Assembly: GCA_009777715.1 (NCBI GenBank)
Contig: WRLH01000011.1
Span: 1-64,000 of the forward strand
Direction: 5' to 3'
DNA from: Lachnospiraceae bacterium
Lineage (GTDB): Bacteria > Bacillota > Clostridia > Lachnospirales > Lachnospiraceae
Length of the DNA stretch: 64,000 nt
Shown: piece by piece, positions 10,107-18,798 of the stretch
Layout of the letters: each line of letters starts with the position of its first letter
Position numbering within the stretch: the stretch's first letter is position 1
The notes under the pieces: model-generated
Database searches by the model: none
What the model was told of the DNA's origin: nothing
The model's input: only the letters and a program-made list of their open reading frames with translations
Made by a program: the position numbers and the translations under genes

Positions 10107-10889
10107 ATGAACATTGCCATTTGCGATGACAATCCCAGCTGTATAGATGAATTGGAAAGCCGAATCAAGAATTATTTTTCCGAAGGCAGTCGCCATGCAG
10201 ACAGGTATCATGCCGCGAGGTATCATGCCGACAGGTATTATGCTGACATTTGCCCTGCCGAAAATTTCGTGCTTCATGCCTTTAGGTCCGCCTTTACGCT
10301 GCTCGAATCATTTTCAGCGTTAAAATATGACATCGTCTTTTTAGATATTGATATGCCCGGAATGACGGGCATGGAACTGGCCGCCCGGATAAGGCGAATT
10401 GACCCCCTTGTGCAAATAGTCTTTGTGACATATATGGAAGACCAGCTCCCTTACGGTTATCGCTTCAAGGCTTCGGGTTTTGTGATTAAACCTTACACAC
10501 AAGCTAGGATAAACAGCGTTATTGATGAAACAATGCAGTGGATTAAAGCAGGCCGGATGCCCATCGAAATAAAGCTTAAAGGCGGCGGCACGACACATCT
10601 TGAAACGCGGGAAATTATGTTTATCGAAAGTTACAGGCATTACGTGGAAGCGGTTAAAAAAGATGAAAGCCGTTTGGAATTTCTCGGCAAAATTTCATCA
10701 CTTGAAACTATGCTGCAAGAACACAATTTTGCCCGTTCGCACCGATCTTATCTTGTAAATTTGGCGTATGTCTTTATCCGCAATGCTGACAGCGTGAGGC
10801 TAACTTGCGGACAAGTTCTTCCCATCGGAAGGTCTTATCTTAAAAGCTTTAAATCGCTTTATGAAAAATACCGGAAGGAGAACGGCTGA
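10107..10889 (+). CDS. LytTR-family response regulator with repeat insertion in its receiver domain
   Basis: A 260-residue AgrA/LytR-type transcriptional regulator. The receiver domain has acidic residues D7-D8, the phospho-acceptor D80 in FLDIDMPGMTG and the switch Lys in VIKPYT. The C-terminal half is a LytTR DNA-binding domain (IMFIESYRHYVEAV, RSHRSYLVNL, LPIGRSY). Residues 30-49 are a tandem pentapeptide (HADRY, HAARY, HADRY, YADIC) encoded by 15-bp direct repeats, lying in the loop after the first receiver helix. The histidine kinase start overlaps its stop (TGATGA), so the pair is co-translated. It probably answers a membrane-sensed signal such as a peptide. Confidence 0.9.
   Translation: MNIAICDDNPSCIDELESRIKNYFSEGSRHADRYHAARYHADRYYADICPAENFVLHAFRSAFTLLESFSALKYDIVFLDIDMPGMTGMELAARIRRIDPLVQIVFVTYMEDQLPYGYRFKASGFVIKPYTQARINSVIDETMQWIKAGRMPIEIKLKGGGTTHLETREIMFIESYRHYVEAVKKDESRLEFLGKISSLETMLQEHNFARSHRSYLVNLAYVFIRNADSVRLTCGQVLPIGRSYLKSFKSLYEKYRKENG
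10194..10253 (+). repeat. 15-bp tandem repeat, four units, in frame
   Basis: Units CATGCAGACAGGTAT, CATGCCGCGAGGTAT, CATGCCGACAGGTAT and a degenerate TATGCTGACATTTGC. Each unit is five codons, so copy-number change keeps the reading frame. Confidence 0.9.
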
Positions 10890-12226
10890 TGAATGAGGCA
10901 TTGTGGCTGGTTTTTAGCTGGCTTTTCGCTTGCATGAAGCTTTACATCATTGGATTTTTGGCGATGGGCATATTCAGCAATAAACGAGTTCTTCCGTTTG
11001 ACATAAAATTGATTGGATTTTTAAGCCTTTCTTTTTTTAATGTCATCTTAAGTTATGGGCTTAGTTATTTTCTTGATGATTTTTATGCGCGGCTATTGAT
11101 GGCGGCTGTGACATTTATTTTGTGCTTGCTGCTTCCATTTATTTTATATGAAGCAAAAATCAATCTGCTCATTCTGGGCGGCTTATTTATTGTGTCAATT
11201 TTTAATTTTGTCGATCTGCTGACCTATCTGCTTTTATTTATTCCGCAGCGGTTTTCATGGTTTGATGTTACCGCAACATACGGCTTGCTTGTTCTTTTTA
11301 TTGGGTATTTGATATTTTTTGTGATTTACAAGCTCACAACATGGCTTAGAGGAAAAATTACAGGCAAAGCATTGCTTTTATCGTTTCTTTTTCTCATTAT
11401 TTTTAATGCGTGTTATATTATACTCTATATTAACGAAATTCTCACTGCTTCTTTCATGGTTTCAAAGTACCAAGAAGACTTTGCCAGCAGCATTATTTTG
11501 ACCTTTTTATTTGCGGCTTTAATTACATTTATCCATGTTAAAAACATTATCGCCAGCAATGACAAGGATAAGCGCATTGCCGTGGCCTACGCACAGCTTT
11601 TAATGCAAAAGGAGCATATCGCGGAAATGGTGCAGAAACATCAGCAAATCAGCCAAATTTCCCATGATTTCAAACAGCATATCCATACATTAAAAGGGCT
11701 TAGCGATTCAAAAAATTACGAGGAACTTGCCGAAATTTTAAAAATACTGTCAAAACAGCAATCAAGCGGCAGTAAGCCTTTAATTACCGGAAACCCGATG
11801 TTTGACGCGCTTCTTACGATTAAACGTGAAATCGCCCAGCGGGAAAATATCTTATGCGACTGGAAGATTATGATTCCGCCTAATCTTCCAGTCCAAGAAC
11901 TTGATACTTGCGCTGTCCTTGGTAACGCCCTCGATAACGCGATTGAAGCTTGCCGGAAGTCCAAGCTGGCACAGCCGTTTATTACGCTTGATATGTATGC
12001 AGAATCCGGTTGGCTGCTTTTTAGGATTACAAATCCGATTGGCCAAGTCCCGAAAATTGAAAAAGGAATGTTTCTTTCATCAAAAACCGTCCCGCTTAAG
12101 CATGGATTGGGCATTAAGAGCATGGAACGCTGCTTAGAAAGCATGGGCGGTAATCTGGAGATTTTTTATGACCTTGACAAGTTTACGCTGCGGTTTATGC
12201 TCCCCTTAACCGCTGTTCGTGCATGA
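10889..12226 (+). CDS. GHKL sensor histidine kinase (AgrC-like)
   Basis: A 445-residue membrane sensor kinase. The first ~215 residues form six or seven hydrophobic segments; a helical dimerisation segment follows with the phospho-acceptor His in ISHDFKQHIHTLKGL (about residue 269), then a GHKL ATPase domain with the N box LGNALDNAIEAC and G box HGLGIKSM. The architecture is that of AgrC/ComD-type quorum sensors paired with LytTR regulators. It overlaps the regulator by 1 bp. No AgrB or AgrD-like peptide gene was seen nearby, so the ligand is unknown. Confidence 0.9.
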   Translation: MNEALWLVFSWLFACMKLYIIGFLAMGIFSNKRVLPFDIKLIGFLSLSFFNVILSYGLSYFLDDFYARLLMAAVTFILCLLLPFILYEAKINLLILGGLFIVSIFNFVDLLTYLLLFIPQRFSWFDVTATYGLLVLFIGYLIFFVIYKLTTWLRGKITGKALLLSFLFLIIFNACYIILYINEILTASFMVSKYQEDFASSIILTFLFAALITFIHVKNIIASNDKDKRIAVAYAQLLMQKEHIAEMVQKHQQISQISHDFKQHIHTLKGLSDSKNYEELAEILKILSKQQSSGSKPLITGNPMFDALLTIKREIAQRENILCDWKIMIPPNLPVQELDTCAVLGNALDNAIEACRKSKLAQPFITLDMYAESGWLLFRITNPIGQVPKIEKGMFLSSKTVPLKHGLGIKSMERCLESMGGNLEIFYDLDKFTLRFMLPLTAVRA

Positions 12227-12315
12227 TAAGCGTCGTTGGGGCAAAACGCTTGAAATGGGTTTTTAAGAGCGGTACAATTATCTTGGGAATCATAGAGAAA
12301 TTGAGGAGGTGTATC

Positions 12316-12786
12316 ATGGCGGTAGAATTAACAGCAGAGCAAAAATTCCGTCTTCATCATTTTAAGGAAATGGCAAGCTTAATTAGAGCCTACAAAGAAG
12401 CATTTGGGGAAGCTGCTTATCAAGTGGCTGTTAAGCATAGCGGCGAAAAAGCCTTTGCTGAATGGAAAGAAATTGCTGACTTAAGGGAAAGCAATACCAT
12501 TCAAGATTTAATTGAATTGCTCTGGAAACCCTTACAAAAAGAGGGGTTTGAGTTTACAATTTCTGAAACCAATGAAGGAGTTCATGCGACGTGTACAAAA
12601 TGTGCTTTGCACGATCTGGCACAATATCTTGGAATCACGGAAGAAGGTTTTTATATGTTTTGCGAAAGTGACCCTTATATAGTAGAGGGGTTCAATCCTA
12701 ACATTGGTTTGAAGCGGACGAAAACGCTTATGCAAGGACATGAATGTTGTGACTTTTTTTATTACCGGAAGGAAGCTTATGAATAA
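12316..12786 (+). CDS. L-2-amino-thiazoline-4-carboxylic acid hydrolase family protein
   Basis: A 156-residue protein resembling the ATC hydrolase family (L-2-amino-thiazoline-4-carboxylic acid hydrolase). Visible conserved features are CTKCALHDLAQYLG and GHECCDFFYYR, the Cys/His cluster typical of that family. Many members have no tested substrate, so the reaction is only a family inference. The start is the ATG after GAGGAGGTGTATC. It follows the kinase by 89 bp without a visible terminator and overlaps the next small gene by 8 bp, which places it in the LytTR operon. Confidence 0.75.
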   Translation: MAVELTAEQKFRLHHFKEMASLIRAYKEAFGEAAYQVAVKHSGEKAFAEWKEIADLRESNTIQDLIELLWKPLQKEGFEFTISETNEGVHATCTKCALHDLAQYLGITEEGFYMFCESDPYIVEGFNPNIGLKRTKTLMQGHECCDFFYYRKEAYE

Positions 12787-12973
12787 AAAAATAACTGTCT
12801 TATTAATTGTTACGAGCGGAATCTTACTTACCTTTGGGGTTGCATGGGATATTTTATCTGCCATCGGCTTTATTACCTTAGGTTTAAGGACTGCGCCTTT
12901 TTTTATCGCCGCGCTATTATGCGGGGTTGTCGGTGCATACCGAGCAGGGGGCAGGGCCGGAGGCAGTAAATGA
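12779..12973 (+). CDS. small two-helix membrane protein
   Basis: A 64-residue protein with two hydrophobic segments (about residues 5-27 and 36-52) and a short Gly/Arg-rich C-terminal tail (GAYRAGGRAGGSK). AAGGAAG precedes the ATG. It overlaps the hydrolase by 8 bp and the serine hydrolase by 4 bp (ATGA), strong signs of translational coupling. No recognised family; it could be an accessory or anchoring subunit for the hydrolase that follows. Confidence 0.65.
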   Translation: MNKKITVLLIVTSGILLTFGVAWDILSAIGFITLGLRTAPFFIAALLCGVVGAYRAGGRAGGSK

Positions 12974-14916
12974 AAACTTTACGCAAACATTTCATCATTT
13001 TATTAATACTTGCTTGTTTGCTTATGCCGGGCTTATCAGGGCAAGCGGCTGGGGGCGGACAAACCACCCCATCAGGCATACCGTTTTCGGAGCTGGAAAG
13101 CCAGATTGATGCGGTTGTGGCCAAACATCTGGGCATTACCACGCCCGGCGTTGCCGTGGCGGTGGTATATGAGGGCGAAATCATTTTCTCCAAAGGATAT
13201 GGCTATGCGGACATTGAAAATAATATCCCGATTGACCCGGCCGTGACGGTGTTTGGTTATGCTTCGGTCGGAAAGCTGTTTGCATGGGTCTCCGCCATGC
13301 AGCTGGCCGAGCGGGGGCTGCTTGACCTTGACGCTGACATCTCGCGCTATCTCACGGTTGGCACGGCGCGGCAGCTGGAGTTTACATACGCCATTACAAT
13401 GCGGGATCTGATGAACCATATGGCAGGTTTTGAGCCGGCGGCCTTTGACGTATCATATGACACTTTGGGGACGGAAAGCCTTGGCAGCCTGGGGGACGTC
13501 CTGGTCTTGTCAAAGCCGCAGCAAGCCATGGAACCCGGCACTGTCAGCGCGTATTCCAATTACGGAGCTGCGCTGGCTGCTTATGTGGCGGCGGCCGCGG
13601 CCGGGCAAGAATACGCGGAATACGAACATGGTAACATTTTCATGCCAGCTGGCATGGATAACACCTTAAGCCTGCCCGGCTGGCTGGAAAATGACGCTTT
13701 TTTGGAAGCACGGGCAAATTCATACGCCCCCGACGGCCAGGGCGGCTTTGCCCGGAACGCGGACAACATCGCCCTTGCAATTTGGCCCGCCGGAATGACA
13801 AGCGGGACGGCTTATGATCTGGCGCGGTTTGCTATCGCCCTTACCCCGCCCCAAGGGAGCGGCGGCCCTCTTTTCGGGACGGCTGACGGCCTGGCAAGGA
13901 TTTTTACGCCCAGCTCCCTTAACCCGGAGCGTCCGGGGACGCACCACGGGTTCTGGCGGTATGAGGGCATATCTCCGGCGTTCGGCCATGCCGGACATAG
14001 CTATCATTTTACGAATTTTGCCGTCATGCCAGAGGAAAGGTTCGGTTTTTTGTCCTTAAGCAATGGACTTGAGGATGTTAATGTCGCGATATCAAGCTTG
14101 CTTTTGGGGGCTGGGGCTGGCGCGAGTTCGGCCCAGGCCGGGCCGAGGGCAGAGGCAGAGGCAAAGCCGGGGGCTGGTGATTTCCCGGATGCCACGGAAG
14201 TGGCGGGCAATTATCAATTGGCCCAAATGCGCTTTACTGGCAGCTTCCTGTCGCTGATTACCCATCTGTCGCCGCCGGACACGGTCACGGCAATAGATAA
14301 AAATAAGATTGAAATAAATTCGGCCATGTTCGGCACGGCCGTTTATCATCAAATTGAGCCGTACCTTTACCGGGTTGCCGGGGCGGATAACCCGGCCATG
14401 GGGCTTTATTTTAACACGCTCCTTTTCCGGATGGCTGACGGGAAGCCTGTCCAGATCCATGCCGGGGACGGAAAGGATTTGGTTTATGTGCCGAGTGATT
14501 CCGGCTTTGCCATGTTATTTATAAGTTTTGCTGTAAGCGCAGCCTTTTTCATGATTTTCCCGGCTGTCCTGTTTGCAGGGTTCTTGATTAATAGGAAAAA
14601 AGGGGCAATGCGGACGCGGTTCATGAAGTTTGGCAATTTGCTGTTTTTTTCCGGCACGCTGCTGACGCTTAATAATGTGGTTCTTTTCTTTAGAGCCGTC
14701 TCAATGCCGGTGCTTAAATATGCGCCGTTAACGCCGCATATCTGGCTTAATTATCTTTTTGCCGGGTCGTCAGTCCTTTTGTTCCTAATATCTTTGGGAT
14801 TATTGCACAGGGAAAAACCCGCGAAAAGGCGGCTGGTTTTTTATTTTGTGACAGCTGTTTTGACGGCAGTGCTGTTATTTGCCCTTATCAGCTGGAAATT
14901 CTTTGTCTTTATATAA
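12970..14916 (+). CDS. secreted/membrane-anchored beta-lactamase-family serine hydrolase
   Basis: A 648-residue serine hydrolase of the class C beta-lactamase/penicillin-binding fold. The order is signal peptide (about 1-25), catalytic SxxK in YASVGKLFAW (about residue 96), YSNYG (YxN motif) and a His-Gly motif near HAGHSYHF, an Ala/Gly-rich linker, a second beta-rich region, and four C-terminal membrane helices (about 515-645). Members act as peptidases, esterases or peptidoglycan-directed enzymes outside the membrane; the substrate here is unknown. It is the last gene of the LytTR operon. Its body is visibly richer in GC (many GCC/GGC/CCG codons) than the upstream kinase, which suggests a different origin. 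Confidence 0.85.
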   Translation: MKTLRKHFIILLILACLLMPGLSGQAAGGGQTTPSGIPFSELESQIDAVVAKHLGITTPGVAVAVVYEGEIIFSKGYGYADIENNIPIDPAVTVFGYASVGKLFAWVSAMQLAERGLLDLDADISRYLTVGTARQLEFTYAITMRDLMNHMAGFEPAAFDVSYDTLGTESLGSLGDVLVLSKPQQAMEPGTVSAYSNYGAALAAYVAAAAAGQEYAEYEHGNIFMPAGMDNTLSLPGWLENDAFLEARANSYAPDGQGGFARNADNIALAIWPAGMTSGTAYDLARFAIALTPPQGSGGPLFGTADGLARIFTPSSLNPERPGTHHGFWRYEGISPAFGHAGHSYHFTNFAVMPEERFGFLSLSNGLEDVNVAISSLLLGAGAGASSAQAGPRAEAEAKPGAGDFPDATEVAGNYQLAQMRFTGSFLSLITHLSPPDTVTAIDKNKIEINSAMFGTAVYHQIEPYLYRVAGADNPAMGLYFNTLLFRMADGKPVQIHAGDGKDLVYVPSDSGFAMLFISFAVSAAFFMIFPAVLFAGFLINRKKGAMRTRFMKFGNLLFFSGTLLTLNNVVLFFRAVSMPVLKYAPLTPHIWLNYLFAGSSVLLFLISLGLLHREKPAKRRLVFYFVTAVLTAVLLFALISWKFFVFI

Positions 14917-14920
14917 AATC

Positions 14921-15466
14921 TTATCTTAATATTGAGGCCGCTATTTTATCCGCTGCATCAACGCCGTTAAAATAAGCCACTATCATAAGGGCAAAGTCAA
15001 CTGTACAGCCCATTGCCCGGCCGGTGATAAGATGTCCGTCACGAACGGCCCGTTCAGTAACAACTTTCGCGCCAACCAGTTTGTCCTCGTGGCCGGGGAA
15101 AACACAAGCTGTTCTGCCCGCCAGAATATTACGGCGGCCGAGGATGCCCGGAGCTCCGCAGATAGCTGCAATCGGCTTTTCCTGCGCGTGGAAAAGGTCT
15201 AACTGCGTCATCAGCTCCCCACAATTCTCAAGATTCTCATAACCGGGATATCCGCCCGGCAAAACAATCATGTCAATTTCCGTAAAATCAAGCTCGCTAA
15301 TCAGCTTTTCGGTCTGGACGGCTACCCCCCTTGCCCCTTTGACAAGCAGCTCGCCGCTAACCGAAACCATCAGGGCCTCCATATCAGCACGGCGCAAGAT
15401 GTCAACAGTAGCAATAGCTTCAACTTCCTCAAAACCAGTGGCAAAAAAAATGGCGATTTTCTTCAT
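14921..15466 (-). CDS. DJ-1/PfpI family protein (YajL/ThiJ-like)
   Basis: A 181-residue protein of the DJ-1/PfpI superfamily, with the nucleophile Cys in AAICGAPGIL (about residue 100), the conserved acidic residue in GFEEVEA near the N-terminus, and VLPGGYPGYENL. Bacterial relatives are proposed to act as chaperones or to repair glycated protein. It converges with the serine hydrolase with only 4 bp between stops. The ATG is preceded by AAGGAGCAGAAC. Confidence 0.9.
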   Translation of the reverse strand: MKKIAIFFATGFEEVEAIATVDILRRADMEALMVSVSGELLVKGARGVAVQTEKLISELDFTEIDMIVLPGGYPGYENLENCGELMTQLDLFHAQEKPIAAICGAPGILGRRNILAGRTACVFPGHEDKLVGAKVVTERAVRDGHLITGRAMGCTVDFALMIVAYFNGVDAADKIAASILR

Positions 15467-15505
15467 GTTCTGCTCCTTGGTTAGGCCTTTATGTACTAAA
15501 TTTCT

Positions 15506-16582
15506 TCACTTCATCTGCTCTGCCAGAACGGTAGGGTCGTCTTCAATGATGGTAATGTTTAGGGTCTTTGATAAATCAATTACCTCACCTTTAATGTTTT
15601 TTCCGTCATTTTGCTCAATTAAACGGATAATCGGACGGAAAGGGACTCCGATAACTTGTTCTTTGACGATGGCAAATTTGCCATTTGAAAGCCTTAGCAT
15701 TGTGCCATTAGGATAAATCGCAATACATTGGAAAAAATTGGCACATATATCAGCGTCCAATTTGTTGACGGCATCTTTAATTAAGATATCAGCCGCCTTG
15801 CTGGGGGTAAAACCTTTCCTGTAACAGCGGTTCACCGTTAATGCTTCATAAACATCAACAATCGCCGCGATTCGTGTCACCGTGCCAATTTCACCGCCGG
15901 GAGTATTGGCATAACCTGAGCCGTCAAGCCGTTCATGGTGTTCCAGCGCAACCCGCCTGCTTACTTCCGTCAAAAGCGGATCTTTTTTGAGGATCTCATA
16001 TCCAATCGTCGTATGCTGTTTGATATGTTCAAATTCCTCACGGGTAAGGGCGGAGCTTTTGTATAAAATCGCCTGGTCAAGGAACATCTTCCCAATATCG
16101 TGAAGCAAAAGGCCTTGGGCAAGGTCGCGCTGCGTTACCGGGCTTATGCCCATCCTGCTGGCAAGAACCAATCCGTATACTGTTGTATTAACTGAATGTA
16201 GAAGCGTTTCATCTTTGGAGCTTCCAATATCTTGGAGACTGACAATGATATTGGGCTGGCTCATAATCTCATCCATCATCTTTTCAATAAGGCCGATGAC
16301 TTTTGTCATTTCAATCCGCTTGTTTTCAAGAAGATGCACAAAGGTCTGGGACAAAGCCTCTTTGCATTGGTGTCTTGTTTCCTCTGAAATGGCATCGTGA
16401 ATCTCGATGTCATCACCTAAGCTGTCATCAATATAAATGCTCCCGATATCAAGTTCGGTCAGTTTGTTGGCGTATCTTTGCAGATTTGAAGTACCCTGCC
16501 TTAACAGCAGGAAATTTTCATGATATATGGATTTCCCCAGCTTCATTTCAGGGGTGATCATTTTAAGGGGTATTTTTCTCAT
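15506..16582 (-). CDS. HD-GYP domain phosphohydrolase
   Basis: A 358-residue protein with a variable N-terminal domain (about 1-110) and a C-terminal HD-GYP domain: HDIGKM (HD), QHTTIGYEIL, ALEHHERLDGSGYANTPGG (GYP-type signature with Ala replacing Pro) and NKLDADICANF. HD-GYP proteins are cyclic-di-GMP phosphodiesterases. The GYP triplet reads GYA, so activity needs testing, though the HD metal ligands look intact. The start is the ATG after GGTGAGGCCG; a GTG nine bases upstream is also open. Confidence 0.88.
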   Translation of the reverse strand: MRKIPLKMITPEMKLGKSIYHENFLLLRQGTSNLQRYANKLTELDIGSIYIDDSLGDDIEIHDAISEETRHQCKEALSQTFVHLLENKRIEMTKVIGLIEKMMDEIMSQPNIIVSLQDIGSSKDETLLHSVNTTVYGLVLASRMGISPVTQRDLAQGLLLHDIGKMFLDQAILYKSSALTREEFEHIKQHTTIGYEILKKDPLLTEVSRRVALEHHERLDGSGYANTPGGEIGTVTRIAAIVDVYEALTVNRCYRKGFTPSKAADILIKDAVNKLDADICANFFQCIAIYPNGTMLRLSNGKFAIVKEQVIGVPFRPIIRLIEQNDGKNIKGEVIDLSKTLNITIIEDDPTVLAEQMK

Positions 16583-16639
16583 CGGCCTCACCGCAATTTA
16601 CCATGATTTATATCTATATTAACAATCTTTTGGCTAAAT

Positions 16640-16800
16640 GTCAAATAAAAATGCTTCGCATTTTCCCTTGAAAGGATTTACTTGGCTCGTGCTTGTGAAT
16701 TGCACTTTGCACTCTCGCTTTCGCGAGAAACGCTTCTCATTTTCCCTTGCAAGGATTTTATGATATACTAAAGAAAAATACTTAGGCAAGGAGAAATTAT
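16640..16800 (+). repeat. intergenic repeats before the phosphoribosyltransferase
   Basis: Holds two copies of CATTTTCCCTTGNAAGGATTT (at about 16659 and 16738), a copy of the dispersed motif TTTACTTGGCTCGT (about 16677; the other copy is at 18912), and the hairpin motif GCACTCTCGCTTTCGCGAGA related to repeats at 38.0 and 54.75 kb. A -10-like TATACT lies at 16764 without a clear -35 box. Confidence 0.5.
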
Positions 16801-17382
16801 ATGGAACACTTCTACAAAATCAAAGTGGCTGGCCTCGAAAGGGATTTGCCCGTCTGCAAAATAACTGATGACCTTAGCATTGCCGCTTTTGTCCTATTCG
16901 GTGATGTCGAGATGACCGTTGCCGGGGCGACCCATCTATTAAAAGCCGCGCCGGAACACGATATCATCATCACCGCCGAAGCAAAAGGGATTCCCCTTGT
17001 CCATGAAATGGCAAAGCAAAATGGCGAAAGCCGCTATATTATCGCCCGCAAAGTCGTCAAACTATATATGAAAGAAGTTTTTTCCGTTTCCTTGCAATCG
17101 ATTACGACCGAGAAAAAACAGCATCTTTATATTGATACTGCCGAAGCCAAGCTTATGCAAGGGAAAAGGGTTTTAATCGTAGATGATGTCATCAGCACTG
17201 GCGAATCGCTCCGGGCAGTTGAAAAACTGGTCAAAGAAGCCGGGGGCATTGTCGCCGGAAAAATGGCGATTCTGGCAGAGGGTGATGCAAAATACCGTGA
17301 CGACATTATTTTCCTTGAATATCTGCCCCTGCTTGACAGATTTGGGATGCCGCTTGCCGATGGCAAGCCTTTGGACAAATAA
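16801..17382 (+). CDS. adenine phosphoribosyltransferase-like protein
   Basis: A 193-residue type I phosphoribosyltransferase. The PRPP-binding signature VLIVDDVISTGESLRAV lies near residues 124-140, with TAEAKGIPLVHEMA and the YIIARK stretch earlier. These resemble the adenine/xanthine phosphoribosyltransferase group, which joins a purine base to PRPP for salvage. Adenine is the likeliest substrate, but xanthine or a regulatory role cannot be excluded. The ATG follows AAGGAGAAATTAT. It is monocistronic, converging with carbonic anhydrase. Confidence 0.85.
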   Translation: MEHFYKIKVAGLERDLPVCKITDDLSIAAFVLFGDVEMTVAGATHLLKAAPEHDIIITAEAKGIPLVHEMAKQNGESRYIIARKVVKLYMKEVFSVSLQSITTEKKQHLYIDTAEAKLMQGKRVLIVDDVISTGESLRAVEKLVKEAGGIVAGKMAILAEGDAKYRDDIIFLEYLPLLDRFGMPLADGKPLDK

Positions 17383-17390
17383 ATATTACG

Positions 17391-17996
17391 CTAAAAAAAA
17401 CTGACCTTTCCTGTTTCCAGCCCATATTTCGCTCCGGCAATTAAAAGCGTTCCTTCCGCAAGGTATTTTGATAAAACTGCGCTTTCCTTAAGCCTTTCGG
17501 CGGTATTTTTGATATGTTCGTCTTCACAGCGGCGGGAAAAATCGTCCACTTTTCCCTCGGTGCGAACTTTGTCAACCGCGGGCTTTATCAAAGAAATAAC
17601 CGCTGCCATATTAGACCCATAATCACCGCCGGCAATCGCAGCTAAAACCGCAGCGCATTCCTCATGTCCCAAGACAACTATTAACCGTGCCTTTAAGAAC
17701 TCAACCGCAAATTCAATGCTGCCAATTGCCACTTTATCCGCGACATTTCCTGCGGTACGGACAACAAAAAGTTCGCCGATTCCGACATCAAAAATAACTT
17801 CCGGCACAACGCGGGAGTCCGAACAGCCAAGAATGACGGCAAAAGGAACTTGTCCTTTTAAAGCAAGGCCAGCCCTTATTTCGGCAGAAGCTTTGCCGGA
17901 CGGCTGGCTTTGTAAATAACGCTTATTCCCCTCTTTTAAATGCTCTAATGCTTCTTTACTGCTCAACTGTTCAAAAATATCATTTCTTTTCATCAT
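17391..17996 (-). CDS. beta-class carbonic anhydrase
   Basis: A 201-residue beta-carbonic anhydrase interconverting CO2 and bicarbonate. Zinc ligands are visible: Cys and the catalytic Asp-Arg dyad in LGCSDSRVVPE (about residues 57-67), then His and Cys in VLGHEECAAV (about 108-118). VVRTAGNVA matches the family. The second Met of the N-terminal MMK could also be the start. It converges with the phosphoribosyltransferase, 8 bp between stops. Confidence 0.93.
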   Translation of the reverse strand: MMKRNDIFEQLSSKEALEHLKEGNKRYLQSQPSGKASAEIRAGLALKGQVPFAVILGCSDSRVVPEVIFDVGIGELFVVRTAGNVADKVAIGSIEFAVEFLKARLIVVLGHEECAAVLAAIAGGDYGSNMAAVISLIKPAVDKVRTEGKVDDFSRRCEDEHIKNTAERLKESAVLSKYLAEGTLLIAGAKYGLETGKVSFF

Positions 17997-18041
17997 GCCA
18001 CCCTTATTGCTGTTATTTATTATAAGTGTAGCACCGATTCA

Positions 18042-18695
18042 TCAGTATTGCAATGGTAATTTTGCTTCAACCGCATAAATCAAACGATCTTTTACGTCCT
18101 GCCAATTAATCAGATTCCACCATGCGTCAACATAATCAGCAGTTTTTTCATGATACTTTATGAAATAAGAATGCTCCCATACATCGCAAACCAGAATCGG
18201 GATAATGCCCCATTGGGTTAAATTTTCAAAATTTCCGCATTGCAGAATTTCAAGGCGGCCAAAAGCCGGATTATAACCAAGAATGCCAAAACCGGAGGCT
18301 TCAACGTTTTTTGTTGCTGCAAGGAACTGGTCTTTAAAAGCCTTAAGGCTTCCGAAGCTAAAATTGATGAACCGCATCAAATACTCGCTAGGAGTCCCGC
18401 CTGCACCCGGGTATGTCATATTAGTCCAATAAATGCTGTGCAAAATATGGCCTGAACCAAGAAACGCAAGCTGCCTTTCATAGTATTCAATATCATCATA
18501 ATTTCCTTTCTTCCTGACTTCAACCAGCTGCAATTCTGTTTTATTTAGGGCATCCACTATCCCCTTGTGTAGCTTGTCATGATGGATTTTCAAAGTCACA
18601 TCATCGATAGCCGGCTCTAAGGCATTATAGGGATAAGGAAGGGGCGGTAATGTATGAGCCCCAAGCGGGACTTGGGCAAAATGAGATAAATGCAA
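18042..18695 (-). CDS. Fe/Mn superoxide dismutase
   Basis: A 217-residue iron/manganese superoxide dismutase. The four metal ligands are present: His in KIHHDKLH, His in GHILHSIYW, and Asp and His in DVWEHSYFIKY. The region before the last pair (CGNFENLTQWG) diverges from the usual NQDNP-type stretch, so the metal cannot be called. Related divergent SODs in clostridia are found on or near spores; a spore role here is a guess. No close operon partner is visible. Confidence 0.9.
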   Translation of the reverse strand: MHLSHFAQVPLGAHTLPPLPYPYNALEPAIDDVTLKIHHDKLHKGIVDALNKTELQLVEVRKKGNYDDIEYYERQLAFLGSGHILHSIYWTNMTYPGAGGTPSEYLMRFINFSFGSLKAFKDQFLAATKNVEASGFGILGYNPAFGRLEILQCGNFENLTQWGIIPILVCDVWEHSYFIKYHEKTADYVDAWWNLINWQDVKDRLIYAVEAKLPLQY

Positions 18696-18798
18696 GATTT
18701 TTCCTCCAAAGGTTTTATAGTTTTAATATATGATTAATAAAAAATTGTGCAACAATCTAAGCAATTTAATTTTTCTGCCGATAAACATAATAGGGTGT

